From: JAUVXJ01 sp034430275
GTDB lineage: Bacteria > Chloroflexota > Anaerolineae > UBA7937 > B3-Chlor
Direction of reading: 5' to 3'
DNA length: 6,160 nt
Assembly: GCA_034430275.1 (NCBI GenBank)
Contig: DAOUEW010000294.1
Coordinates: forward strand, 1-6,160
Of the stretch, positions 1 to 6,160 are shown in pieces (position 1 is the first letter of the stretch; each line of letters starts with the position of its first letter). The translations under genes and the position numbers were made by a program. Under the pieces are notes generated by a model. It worked only from the letters and a program-made list of their open reading frames with translations, was not told the DNA's origin and did no database searches.

Positions 1-1
1 A

Positions 2-1756
2 GTCATCGAAGCGTATCACACCGGGCAGCCTCAGGAAGGCGAGATCGCGTCTCCTGACGGCCGGGTGTGGCTTGTTCGGGGCTATCCCGTCAAAGCCCAA
101 GGCGGCGAAGTCGTAGGCGTGCTTGAGGTGACCCTGGACATTACTGAGCGAAAGCGTATCGAGCAGGAGCTGCGACAGAGCGAACGGCGCTATCGTGGGT
201 TCTTCGAGGACTCCCCCATTGCTCTCTCGGAGGAAGACTTCACGGACGTCAAGGCCCACATCGAGAAGCTGCTCCGCGCAGGAGTGAAGGACCTGGCATC
301 CTACTTCGACGCGCACCCCGAAGAAGTGCGTGAATGCGCTGACTTGGTCAAACTCGTCCAAGTCAACCAGGCAGCGCTGGGGCTGTACGGAGGTCAAACC
401 GTGGAGGACTTCCAGGAAGGACTCCCCTTGATCTTCGATGAAGAGTCGTATGGCGTATTCAAGGAGGAACTGGCAACCATTGCAGAAGGCAAAACCCGGT
501 TCGACGCGGAGACGACCGCTCGCACTCTCAACGGAGACAAGCGACACCTCTTGCTCAGATGGTCCGTGGTCCGGGGCTTCGAGGACACCCTATCCCGTGT
601 CCTCGTCTCTGACATAGACATCAGCGAGCGAAAGCGAGCCGAAGAGGCCCTCCAACGCCTGATGCAGTTCAACGAGAGTGTGGTTCAGAACATGGGCGAG
701 GGGATCATCGTGCTGGACGAGCAGGGACAAATCACCTTCACCAACCCCAGCGCCGACAGTCTCCTGGGGTACGAAGCGGAAGAACTGGTAGGCCAACACT
801 GGACTCGTGTCGTGCCATCGGATCGCCAACCGGAAGTCCATGGCGCCCTCCAAGAGACCGACCGCTTCGAGCTCGAAGTCCTTCGCCAAGACGAGGAAAG
901 AGTCCCTGTTCTAATCACCAGTAGTCCTCGTCTGGACCAGGGCGTTGCAACAGGCAGCCTGTGGGTGTTTACTGACATAGCCGACCGCAAGCGCAGCGAA
1001 AAAGCCCTCAAGGAGTACTCCGGGCGTCTGGAGGAGATGGTTGAAGAGCGCACCCGAGAACTCCGCGAAACTCAGAAGGAGCTAGTGCTCAAGGAGAGAT
1101 TGGCGATCTTGGGCCAATTGGCTGGGGGAGTGAGCCACGAACTTCGCAACCCTCTGGCCACCATCACCAACGCCGTATACTACCTTCAGATGACCCTAGC
1201 CGACGCCGATGAGAAGACCCAGGACTATCTACGCCTTATCGACAACCAGGCACAAACCGCCGGCAAGATCGTCTCAGACCTCCTGGACAGCTCCCGCGAG
1301 GCGCCCGGGGACAGACAGCGCACGCCCATGCCCGAGCTCGTGGCACAGTTGTGGGAGAAGCGCCCCCCGCCCAACAACGTGGAGATGACCACTCTTATAC
1401 CGGACAACCTGCCTCCTGCCTTCATCGATCCCCACCAGATCGGGCAGGTACTAGAGAACCTGGTCATCAATGCTTATCAGGCCATGCCTGATGGCGGGAG
1501 CTTGACCGTAAGAGCCGATGCCAAGGGAGGGAGACTGCACCTCTCCATCGCCGATAACGGCGTCGGCATCCCCAAGGGACACATGGACAAACTGTTCGAG
1601 CCACTCTTCAGCACCAAACCGCGCGGCATCGGCCTGGGTCTCGCAGTGTCCAAGACCCTTCTGGAGGCCAACGGGGGTAGCATCGAGGTGGCAAGCGAGG
1701 AGGGCAAGGGCAGCACTTTCACGGTGATCCTGCCCTGTGCAGAGGCGGCGGATTGA
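2..1756 (+). CDS. Multi-PAS sensor histidine kinase, 5'-truncated by the window edge
   Basis: Sensor kinase of a two-component system. It autophosphorylates on a His and would pass the phosphate to a response regulator that is not in this window. The frame is open from base 2, so the true start lies upstream; the GTG at 65 falls inside a PAS domain and is not a credible start. Counting from the codon at base 2 (584 codons), I see the end of one PAS/PAC domain (about 1-50, ending in an ITERKR motif) and a second PAS with a long helical insert (about 65-208, ending in ISERKR). A third PAS follows (about 222-328, with DEQGQITFTNPSA), then a charged coiled-coil (about 330-362). The HisKA H-box is SHELRNPL with the phospho-acceptor His at 379. 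The HATPase_c domain has an N-box with Asn490, a G1 box DNGVGIP from 518, FEPLFSTK, and a G2 box GIGLGL at 542-547. All catalytic boxes look intact. No membrane segment or receiver domain is visible in this part, so the visible portion appears cytoplasmic. The stimulus is unknown. The stop overlaps the possible TTG start of the HD-GYP remnant. Confidence 0.95.
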   Translation, partial: VIEAYHTGQPQEGEIASPDGRVWLVRGYPVKAQGGEVVGVLEVTLDITERKRIEQELRQSERRYRGFFEDSPIALSEEDFTDVKAHIEKLLRAGVKDLASYFDAHPEEVRECADLVKLVQVNQAALGLYGGQTVEDFQEGLPLIFDEESYGVFKEELATIAEGKTRFDAETTARTLNGDKRHLLLRWSVVRGFEDTLSRVLVSDIDISERKRAEEALQRLMQFNESVVQNMGEGIIVLDEQGQITFTNPSADSLLGYEAEELVGQHWTRVVPSDRQPEVHGALQETDRFELEVLRQDEERVPVLITSSPRLDQGVATGSLWVFTDIADRKRSEKALKEYSGRLEEMVEERTRELRETQKELVLKERLAILGQLAGGVSHELRNPLATITNAVYYLQMTLADADEKTQDYLRLIDNQAQTAGKIVSDLLDSSREAPGDRQRTPMPELVAQLWEKRPPPNNVEMTTLIPDNLPPAFIDPHQIGQVLENLVINAYQAMPDGGSLTVRADAKGGRLHLSIADNGVGIPKGHMDKLFEPLFSTKPRGIGLGLAVSKTLLEANGGSIEVASEEGKGSTFTVILPCAEAAD

Positions 1757-2247
1757 ATCTCGCCTCTGCGATGGCCGTGGAGCTAGGGCTATCGGAACAC
1801 CAGACTCAAGGCGTGCGCGTGGCCGGCCTCGTCCACGACGTGGGCAAGATACACATTCCAGCGGAAATCCTGAGCAAGCCTACTCGCCTCACAGAAGTGG
1901 AATGGAGTCTCGTCAAGACCCATCCCCGGGTGGGGCACGACATACTGATGAGCATAGAGTTCCCCTGGCCGGTGGCCGACATCGCGCTGCAACACCACGA
2001 GCGGATGGACGGCTCGGGGTATCCGGCGGGTCTCTCTGGCGAGGAAACCTTCCGCGAGGCCACGATCCTGGCCGTGGCCGACGTCGTGGAGGCCATGGCT
2101 TCCCACCGCCCCTATCGTCCAGCTCTTGCACTGGCGGAGGCCCTGCGATAGATCGAGACACACAGAGACACCCGCTACGAGGCAAGCGCGGTGGACGCTT
2201 GTCTCAGAGTCGTTGACAAGAACGGAGCTGAGCTCGGCCTGAAGTGA
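1753..2247 (+). pseudogene. HD-GYP domain remnant (c-di-GMP phosphodiesterase type), 5'-truncated and interrupted by an amber codon
   Basis: HD-GYP proteins hydrolyse cyclic-di-GMP using a di- or tri-metal centre. The reading frame from TTG 1753 to TAG 2149-2151 encodes 132 residues with clear family motifs: HDVGK (H28, D29), KTHP (H57), QHHERMDGSGYP (H81, H82, GYP 89-91) and the ADVVEAMASHRPYRPAL segment (D110). Two defects are visible. The domain begins at what should be the middle of its first helix (NLASAMAVELGL), so the usual upstream segment with the first metal-ligand His (typically TxGHxxRVA) is missing. The frame also stops at TAG 2149, yet the same frame continues with 31 codons of the expected domain C-terminus (the VDACLRV motif follows the usual Tyr) to TGA 2245-2247. 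A single G-to-T change of a GAG codon, which is common at this place in the family, would explain the stop. Weak expression from TTG 1753 is possible: it overlaps the kinase stop by two bases, with AGAGG seven bases upstream. I favour a pseudogene; a sequencing error could account for the amber codon but not for the missing start. Confidence 0.8.
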
Positions 2248-2365
2248 CGTTGCGAGCTCAAACGCAGGAGCACCGCCTATTCCAGATGCTCGCCGATCAG
2301 TAGCCACACCACTTCCGCACCGGCTGAACCGTACCTTCGCCTCGACCGCCGCTGTCTAGCTTGCG
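2248..2365. other. Non-coding gap between convergent genes
   Basis: This is the 118-base space between the end of the HD-GYP remnant on the + strand and the ilvD stop on the - strand. I looked for a GC-rich hairpin followed by a T run in either direction and found none that is convincing. Termination here may be Rho-dependent or lie further along. No gene-like frame of useful length is present. Confidence 0.6.
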
Positions 2366-4039
2366 TCACGCCGCCAACGATTCTCTCTTCAGTATAGCGC
2401 CCTCACTGGCCGACGAGACTTGGGCTGCATAACGAGCCAGGTAACCCCCCGCAACCTTCGGCAAAGGCGGGCTCCAGTTCTGTCGTCGCCGGGACAGCTC
2501 CGACTCCGGGACTTTCAGTGTCATCTGCCTGCTGTCGATGTCCAGCTCGATCTCATCTCCTTCTTCCACTAGGGCAATTGGTCCTCCGCTGGCCGCCTCT
2601 GGAGAGACGTGACCGACCGCCGAACCGCGCGTGGCTCCGGAGAAGCGCCCATCCGTTAAGAGTGCAACCTTGTCGTCCAGCCCCATGCCAGCCAGGACCG
2701 AGGTGGGCATCAACATCTCTCGCATCCCCGGTCCTCCCCGCGGGCCCTCGTATCGGATCACTACCACGTCGCCCGCCTGAATGCCTCCGCCGAGGATGGC
2801 TTCCAGCGCTGTCTCTTCGGTGTCGAAGACACGCGCAGGGCCTTTATGGTGCGCCATCTCGAGCGCAACCGCTGCCGCTTTGACCACCGCCCCTTCCGGG
2901 GCCAGGTTGCCCCACAGGACGGCGATCCCGCCATCGGGGCGATGTGGAGAGTCGGCCGGCCTGATGACGTCCGAGAGCCGCTCGATGCCCCTGAGGTTCT
3001 CCGCCACCGTCCCTCCCGCCACTGTCAGGGCTTCACCCCGCAGCAGCCCCCGCTTCAGCAGTTCAGCCATCACCGCCGCTATACCCCCTGCCTCGTCGAG
3101 ATCCTGCATGTGATGCGGCCCGGAAGGCCGGAGCTTGACCAGATAGGGGGTCCGCTTGCTCACTTTCTCGAACAGCGCCAGTGGCAGCGGCAGGCCCGCT
3201 TCATGGGCGATGGCTGGGAGGTGCAGAACCGTGTTCGTGGACCCGCCAATAGCCATGTCCACCGCTATGGCGTTCTCGAACGCCTGCTCGGTCAGAATCT
3301 GGCCCGGGACCACCTGATCGCGCACCAGTTGCATGACCCTCATGCCAGCCTGCTTGGCCAGCCGCACCCTCCCCGCCGAGACCGCTGGGATCGTGCCATT
3401 GCCAGGCAGCGCCATCCCCAAAGCTTCCGTGAGACAGTTCATGCTGTTGGCGGTGAAGAGACCAGCACAGGAACCGCAGCCAGGGCAAGCGGACAACTCC
3501 AGCTCCTTCAGCGCCTCCTCGCTCATGTGTCCCGAAGCACGTTCACCCACCGCCTCGAAGACGGTGTTCACGTCGACGGATGTTCCGCGATAGCGGCCGG
3601 CCATCATGGGCCCCCCGCTCACGAAGATCGCTGGCAGGCCCAGGCGGGCCGCAGCCATCAGCATACCGGGCACGATCTTGTCGCAGTTGGGCACGAACAC
3701 CAGTCCGTCGAGTCCATGTGCCGAAGCCATGACCTCCACGGAATCGGCGATGAGCTCGCGACTGGGCAGAGAATAGCGCATCCCTGCGTGCCCCATGGCA
3801 ATCCCATCACACACGGCGATCGTACTGAACTCCAAAGGAGTGCCGCCGGCCATACGCACACCTGCCGCTGCTGCCTGTCCGATCTTGTCCAGGTGCACGT
3901 GACCTGGCACCAGCTCATTGTGGGAGTTGACCACCCCCACCAGGGGCCGGTCCAGTTCCTCCGGTGTCAGACCGGTGGCATACAAAAGGCTCCTATGTGG
4001 AGCCCGTTCCGTGCCCACTCTCACTACGTCGCTACGCAT
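2366..4039 (-). CDS. ilvD: Dihydroxy-acid dehydratase
   Basis: Converts 2,3-dihydroxy-isovalerate and 2,3-dihydroxy-3-methylvalerate to the 2-oxo acids that precede valine (and leucine) and isoleucine; cytoplasmic iron-sulfur enzyme of the IlvD/Edd family. The protein has 557 residues, the usual length. The N-terminus is typical of the family (MRSDVVRVGTERAPHRSLL). Cluster-ligand motifs are present: NCDKIVPGM (Cys119) and CPGCGSC (Cys185, 188, 191, of which Cys191 matches the conserved ligand). The C-terminal signature TDGRFSGAT (462-470) includes the conserved Ser467. The position that carries a third cysteine in the [2Fe-2S] subclass is Gly46 here (VPGHVHLD), as in E. coli IlvD. This suggests the oxygen-sensitive [4Fe-4S] type, which is inference from motif comparison. 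The ATG start is supported by the Shine-Dalgarno at 4048-4055 and by the family N-terminus. It is the last visible gene of the cimA-leuB-ilvD cluster, 84 bases after leuB. Confidence 0.97.
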   Translation of the reverse strand: MRSDVVRVGTERAPHRSLLYATGLTPEELDRPLVGVVNSHNELVPGHVHLDKIGQAAAAGVRMAGGTPLEFSTIAVCDGIAMGHAGMRYSLPSRELIADSVEVMASAHGLDGLVFVPNCDKIVPGMLMAAARLGLPAIFVSGGPMMAGRYRGTSVDVNTVFEAVGERASGHMSEEALKELELSACPGCGSCAGLFTANSMNCLTEALGMALPGNGTIPAVSAGRVRLAKQAGMRVMQLVRDQVVPGQILTEQAFENAIAVDMAIGGSTNTVLHLPAIAHEAGLPLPLALFEKVSKRTPYLVKLRPSGPHHMQDLDEAGGIAAVMAELLKRGLLRGEALTVAGGTVAENLRGIERLSDVIRPADSPHRPDGGIAVLWGNLAPEGAVVKAAAVALEMAHHKGPARVFDTEETALEAILGGGIQAGDVVVIRYEGPRGGPGMREMLMPTSVLAGMGLDDKVALLTDGRFSGATRGSAVGHVSPEAASGGPIALVEEGDEIELDIDSRQMTLKVPESELSRRRQNWSPPLPKVAGGYLARYAAQVSSASEGAILKRESLAA

Positions 4040-4047
4040 CTACGAGT

Positions 4048-4055
4048 CCCTCCTC
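4048..4055 (-). promoter_or_regulatory. Shine-Dalgarno of ilvD
   Basis: On the - strand this reads GAGGAGGG, eight bases before the ATG at 4039. It is a near-perfect anti-16S match and fixes the ilvD start. Confidence 0.8.
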
Positions 4056-4123
4056 AAGAAAGCAATCACGCGTACAAGGCAGGCGTAACAGGGGCTTGAG
4101 CGGCGAGGTTGACTGGAGAATCC
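4056..4123 (-). other. leuB-ilvD intergenic spacer
   Basis: This is the spacer between the leuB stop and the ilvD Shine-Dalgarno (the full intergenic distance is 84 bases). I see no convincing intrinsic terminator or clear -35/-10 pair, so read-through from leuB into ilvD is the simplest reading. A weak internal promoter cannot be excluded by eye. Confidence 0.45.
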
Positions 4124-5194
4124 TCAGGCGATCCTCTCGGCGATCAGGTCCCCCATCTCCTGGGGCCCCACGAGCCGAGTGCCGTCCACGCTGATATCCA
4201 AGGTACGGTACCCCTCCACGAGCACCGTCTCCACCGCTGTTTCTATGGCCACCGCTTCGTCTTCCAGACCCAGCGAGTGTCGAAGCAACATGGCGCCGCT
4301 CAGAACCGCAGCTATGGGGTTGGAAACGCCCTGGCCCGCGATGTCGGGGGCACTCCCGTGGATCGGCTCGAACACACCCCCGTGGCCCTCGCCTAGCCAG
4401 GCTGAGGGCAGCATACCCATCGAGCCAACCAGCATAGAGGCCTCGTCGGTGAGGATATCGCCGAACATGTTCTCAGTGACAATCACATCGAAATCCGCCG
4501 GGCTGCGTAACAGATGCATAGCAGCGGCGTCAACTAGCATGTTCTCCATAACCACGTCAGGATACTCATCCGCCACCTCGGTCACCACACACCGCCACAG
4601 GCGGGAGGTGGCGAGCACATTGGCTTTGTCTACCGAAGTAACCTTCCGTCGGCGCTTCCGTGCCAGTTCAAAGGCCACCTGAGCGACCCGGCGCACCTCC
4701 TCTGTCGTGTAGACCATCGTATCGTAGGCAGTTCCACCGTTCTTGTGCGCCTCCTGGCGAGGCCCGAAGTAGATGCCACCGGTCAGTTCTCGCACCACGA
4801 CCAGATCCACTCCGCCAAGCCGTTCGGGGCGCAGGGGCGACGCATCCAGCAGGGCCTCACAGAGTCGCACCGGCCTCAGATTGGCGTACAGACCCAGCGT
4901 CTGCCGCAAGTCCAGAAGCCCCTGTTCCGGCCGTACCTCGGCCAAGGGGTCTGCCCACTCGGGACCGCCCACCGCGCCCAGGAGCACTGCATCCGCGCTC
5001 CGGCACGCCTCCAGCGTGTCCCCGGGCAGCGCGGTACCCGTCGCATCTATCGCGCAGCCACCGATCAGGCCCTCTTCGAACGAGAAGCTGTGCCCGTATC
5101 GCCCGGCCACCGCTTCCAGGACCTTGACGCCTTCGGCAACTACCTCCGCCCCTATGCCATCTCCAGGCAATGTAGTGATCCTGGCTTCCACCAA
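4124..5194 (-). CDS. leuB: 3-isopropylmalate dehydrogenase
   Basis: NAD-dependent oxidative decarboxylation of 3-isopropylmalate to 2-oxoisocaproate precursors in leucine synthesis. In citramalate-pathway organisms the same enzyme, or a close paralogue, converts erythro-3-methylmalate to 2-oxobutyrate for isoleucine. The 356-residue length is normal. Family residues are all visible: LPGDGIG at 9-15, substrate arginines R97, R107 and R135, Y142 in RELTGGIYFG, K190 in DKANVL, D222 in VDAAAM, and metal aspartates D246 and D250 inside the NMFGDILTDEAS signature. The HGSAPDIAG motif at 279-287 carries Asp284, expected for NAD rather than NADP preference. The start is a TTG at 5194 with a GTG as the very next codon; both suit the Shine-Dalgarno at 5202-5208 and give nearly the same protein. 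It lies 12 bases after the cimA stop, suggesting coupled translation. Which of the two substrates it favours cannot be read from the sequence by eye. Confidence 0.96.
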   Translation of the reverse strand: MVEARITTLPGDGIGAEVVAEGVKVLEAVAGRYGHSFSFEEGLIGGCAIDATGTALPGDTLEACRSADAVLLGAVGGPEWADPLAEVRPEQGLLDLRQTLGLYANLRPVRLCEALLDASPLRPERLGGVDLVVVRELTGGIYFGPRQEAHKNGGTAYDTMVYTTEEVRRVAQVAFELARKRRRKVTSVDKANVLATSRLWRCVVTEVADEYPDVVMENMLVDAAAMHLLRSPADFDVIVTENMFGDILTDEASMLVGSMGMLPSAWLGEGHGGVFEPIHGSAPDIAGQGVSNPIAAVLSGAMLLRHSLGLEDEAVAIETAVETVLVEGYRTLDISVDGTRLVGPQEMGDLIAERIA

Positions 5195-5201
5195 TCTACC
5201 C

Positions 5202-5208
5202 CCTCCTC
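5202..5208 (-). promoter_or_regulatory. Shine-Dalgarno of leuB overlapping the cimA stop codon
   Basis: The - strand reads GAGGAGG, starting inside the cimA TGA (5207-5209) and lying seven bases before the TTG at 5194 (ten before the GTG at 5191). A strong ribosome site placed over the upstream stop supports the non-ATG start and points to translational coupling of cimA and leuB. Confidence 0.75.
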
Positions 5209-6160
5209 ACTCGGTACCCACTGCAGCCAGTCCGTACTCCACCGCGTCGGCCAAGGCCATCCAGCTAGCCTCGATGATATTGGCTGAGGCCCCCACGGTA
5301 GACCAGCGGCGCGTCGCGTTCTGCATGTCCACCAGCACCCTTGTCGTGGCCTTTGTCCCCCGCTCTCCATTGAGGATATGCACCTTGTAGTCCGCCAGGT
5401 CGAACCCGCTTAGATGAGGATAGACCGGCATCAGCGCCTTACGTAGGGCTCGGTCCAAGGCGTTCACCGGCCCATTCCCGTCAGCGGCGGAGTGGAAGAT
5501 CTCCCCTTCCACCCGCACCTTGATCATTGCTTGCGCGAAGACACCTTGACCCTTCCGATGCTCGACCACGACCATGAAGTCGAGCATCTCGAAAGGCGGC
5601 TGGTAATCCGACCGTGCCCGGTGTAGTAGCATCTCCACGGAGGCGTCAGCGCCCTCGAAGCTGAAGCCCTGGTGTTCCAGCTCCTTCACCTGCTGCACCA
5701 CAGCCGGCAGATCCCCCTGCTCCAGGCTCTTGATGCCTATCTCTTCTACCTTGCTCTCCAGGTTTCCCCGGCCCGACAGCTCCGACACGATGACTCGGGA
5801 ACGGTTGCCGACGAGCGCTGGATCCAGATGCTGGTAGCTCTGGGGGTTGCGCCGCATGGCAGACACGTGCATCCCCGCCTTGTGGGTGAAGGCACTCTTC
5901 CCCACGTAGGGGGCCTGGCGACTGAGCGGTTGGTTGACGACCGCGGCCACGGTACGAGCCAGGCGGGTCAACCGCGCCAGTTGATCCCGCGGAAGCACCG
6001 CCATTTCCATCTTCAAGTCCAGATTCGGGATCAGCGCGCAGAGATCGGCGTTGCCACACCGCTCGCCGTATCCGTTCACGGTTCCTTGCACGTGGTTCGC
6101 TCCCGCCCGGACAGCCGCCAGACTGTTGGCCACGGCTAGCCCTCCGTCGTTGTGGGCGTG
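5207..6160 (-). CDS. cimA: (R)-citramalate synthase, C-terminal part; 5' end beyond the window
   Basis: Condenses pyruvate with acetyl-CoA to (R)-citramalate, the first step of the threonine-independent isoleucine pathway. The frame is open to the window edge, so only the last 317 residues are seen, roughly the C-terminal 60% if the protein has the usual length of about 520-540. Visible parts, counted from the edge, are: the HAHND motif (1-5), carrying the metal-binding His pair of the DRE-TIM barrel; NGYGERCGNADL (29-40), the second HMGL/IPMS signature region; and YVGKSAFTHKAGMHVSA (about 86-102). The LeuA-type regulatory dimer domain follows from about 185 onward, with NGPVNALDRALRKAL and the terminal TVGASANIIEASW segment. 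The FEGADAS, NGPVNALD and W-S/G-TVG motifs match my recollection of the Geobacter-type citramalate synthase family better than LeuA isopropylmalate synthase. The regulatory domain implies end-product control, presumably by isoleucine (family knowledge). The substrate-determining N-terminal barrel is outside the window. An internal GTG at 6133 lies in the conserved LAVANSLAAV stretch and is not a start. Confidence 0.9.
   Translation of the reverse strand, partial: HAHNDGGLAVANSLAAVRAGANHVQGTVNGYGERCGNADLCALIPNLDLKMEMAVLPRDQLARLTRLARTVAAVVNQPLSRQAPYVGKSAFTHKAGMHVSAMRRNPQSYQHLDPALVGNRSRVIVSELSGRGNLESKVEEIGIKSLEQGDLPAVVQQVKELEHQGFSFEGADASVEMLLHRARSDYQPPFEMLDFMVVVEHRKGQGVFAQAMIKVRVEGEIFHSAADGNGPVNALDRALRKALMPVYPHLSGFDLADYKVHILNGERGTKATTRVLVDMQNATRRWSTVGASANIIEASWMALADAVEYGLAAVGTE

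Noticed and set aside
146..636. Repeated 11-base GAGCGAAAGCG at 146-156 and 626-636
   Set aside because: Both copies encode the conserved ERKR linker at the end of PAS/PAC domains. The repeat reflects protein homology within the kinase, not a DNA element.
1737..2216. 159-residue open frame in frame 3 across the HD-GYP remnant
   Set aside because: Its translation is Arg/Gly/Pro-rich low-quality sequence, whereas frame 1 shows clear HD-GYP motifs. Only its first few residues (QRR) are of interest, as a possible scar.
2247..2303. Short protein-like frame (LRAQTQEHRLFQMLADQ then TAG)
   Set aside because: Only 18 codons, with no start or ribosome site of note and no recognisable family; it is indistinguishable from chance.
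1789..2307. 172-residue open frame on the - strand opposite the HD-GYP remnant
   Set aside because: No family resemblance. It is antisense to recognisable coding sequence and has no good ribosome site that I can see.
2248..2365. Possible bidirectional terminator between the convergent genes
   Set aside because: No stable inverted repeat with a following T tract could be found by eye on either strand.
2846..4099. 417-residue open frame on the + strand opposite ilvD
   Set aside because: It lies antisense to nearly all of a well-conserved ilvD. Its product is rich in His, Gln, Arg and Pro with no recognisable domain, as expected for the shadow of a GC-rich gene.
4745..5390. Two overlapping + strand open frames opposite leuB and the end of cimA
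   Set aside because: They are antisense shadows of conserved genes, with compositions (Ser/Pro/Arg-rich) typical of such frames.

Overview
The window is GC-rich bacterial chromosomal DNA from an organism I cannot name. The PAS-rich histidine kinase, the HD-GYP remnant and the Geobacter-type citramalate synthase would fit an environmental lineage such as Chloroflexota or a similar deep-branching phylum. That is a guess from protein style, not a measured placement. I see no mobile element, CRISPR array, tRNA, rRNA or obvious prophage material.

Left part (1-2247, + strand): a multi-PAS sensor histidine kinase, cut by the left window edge, ends at 1756. A decayed HD-GYP (cyclic-di-GMP phosphodiesterase type) fragment follows immediately. 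The fragment lacks the start of its domain, including the first metal-binding His. An in-frame amber codon at 2149-2151 interrupts it, and recognisable HD-GYP sequence continues beyond that codon to 2247. This is the most unusual part of the window.

Right part (2366-6160, - strand): a branched-chain amino-acid biosynthesis cluster transcribed right to left as cimA (cut by the right window edge), leuB, ilvD. CimA makes (R)-citramalate from pyruvate and acetyl-CoA. After isomerisation by LeuCD (not in the window), LeuB can oxidise and decarboxylate the product to 2-oxobutyrate. Acetohydroxyacid synthase and reductoisomerase (also not in the window) and IlvD then carry it toward isoleucine. LeuB also serves leucine synthesis, and IlvD serves valine and leucine synthesis. 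The grouping suggests a threonine-independent route to isoleucine. cimA and leuB are separated by 12 bases and look translationally coupled. ilvD follows leuB after 84 bases and has a strong Shine-Dalgarno of its own.

The two halves converge on a short non-coding gap (2248-2365) in which I see no clear intrinsic terminator. Overall this is a conventional metabolic and signalling region. I do not see evidence for a new biological system; the findings are modest.
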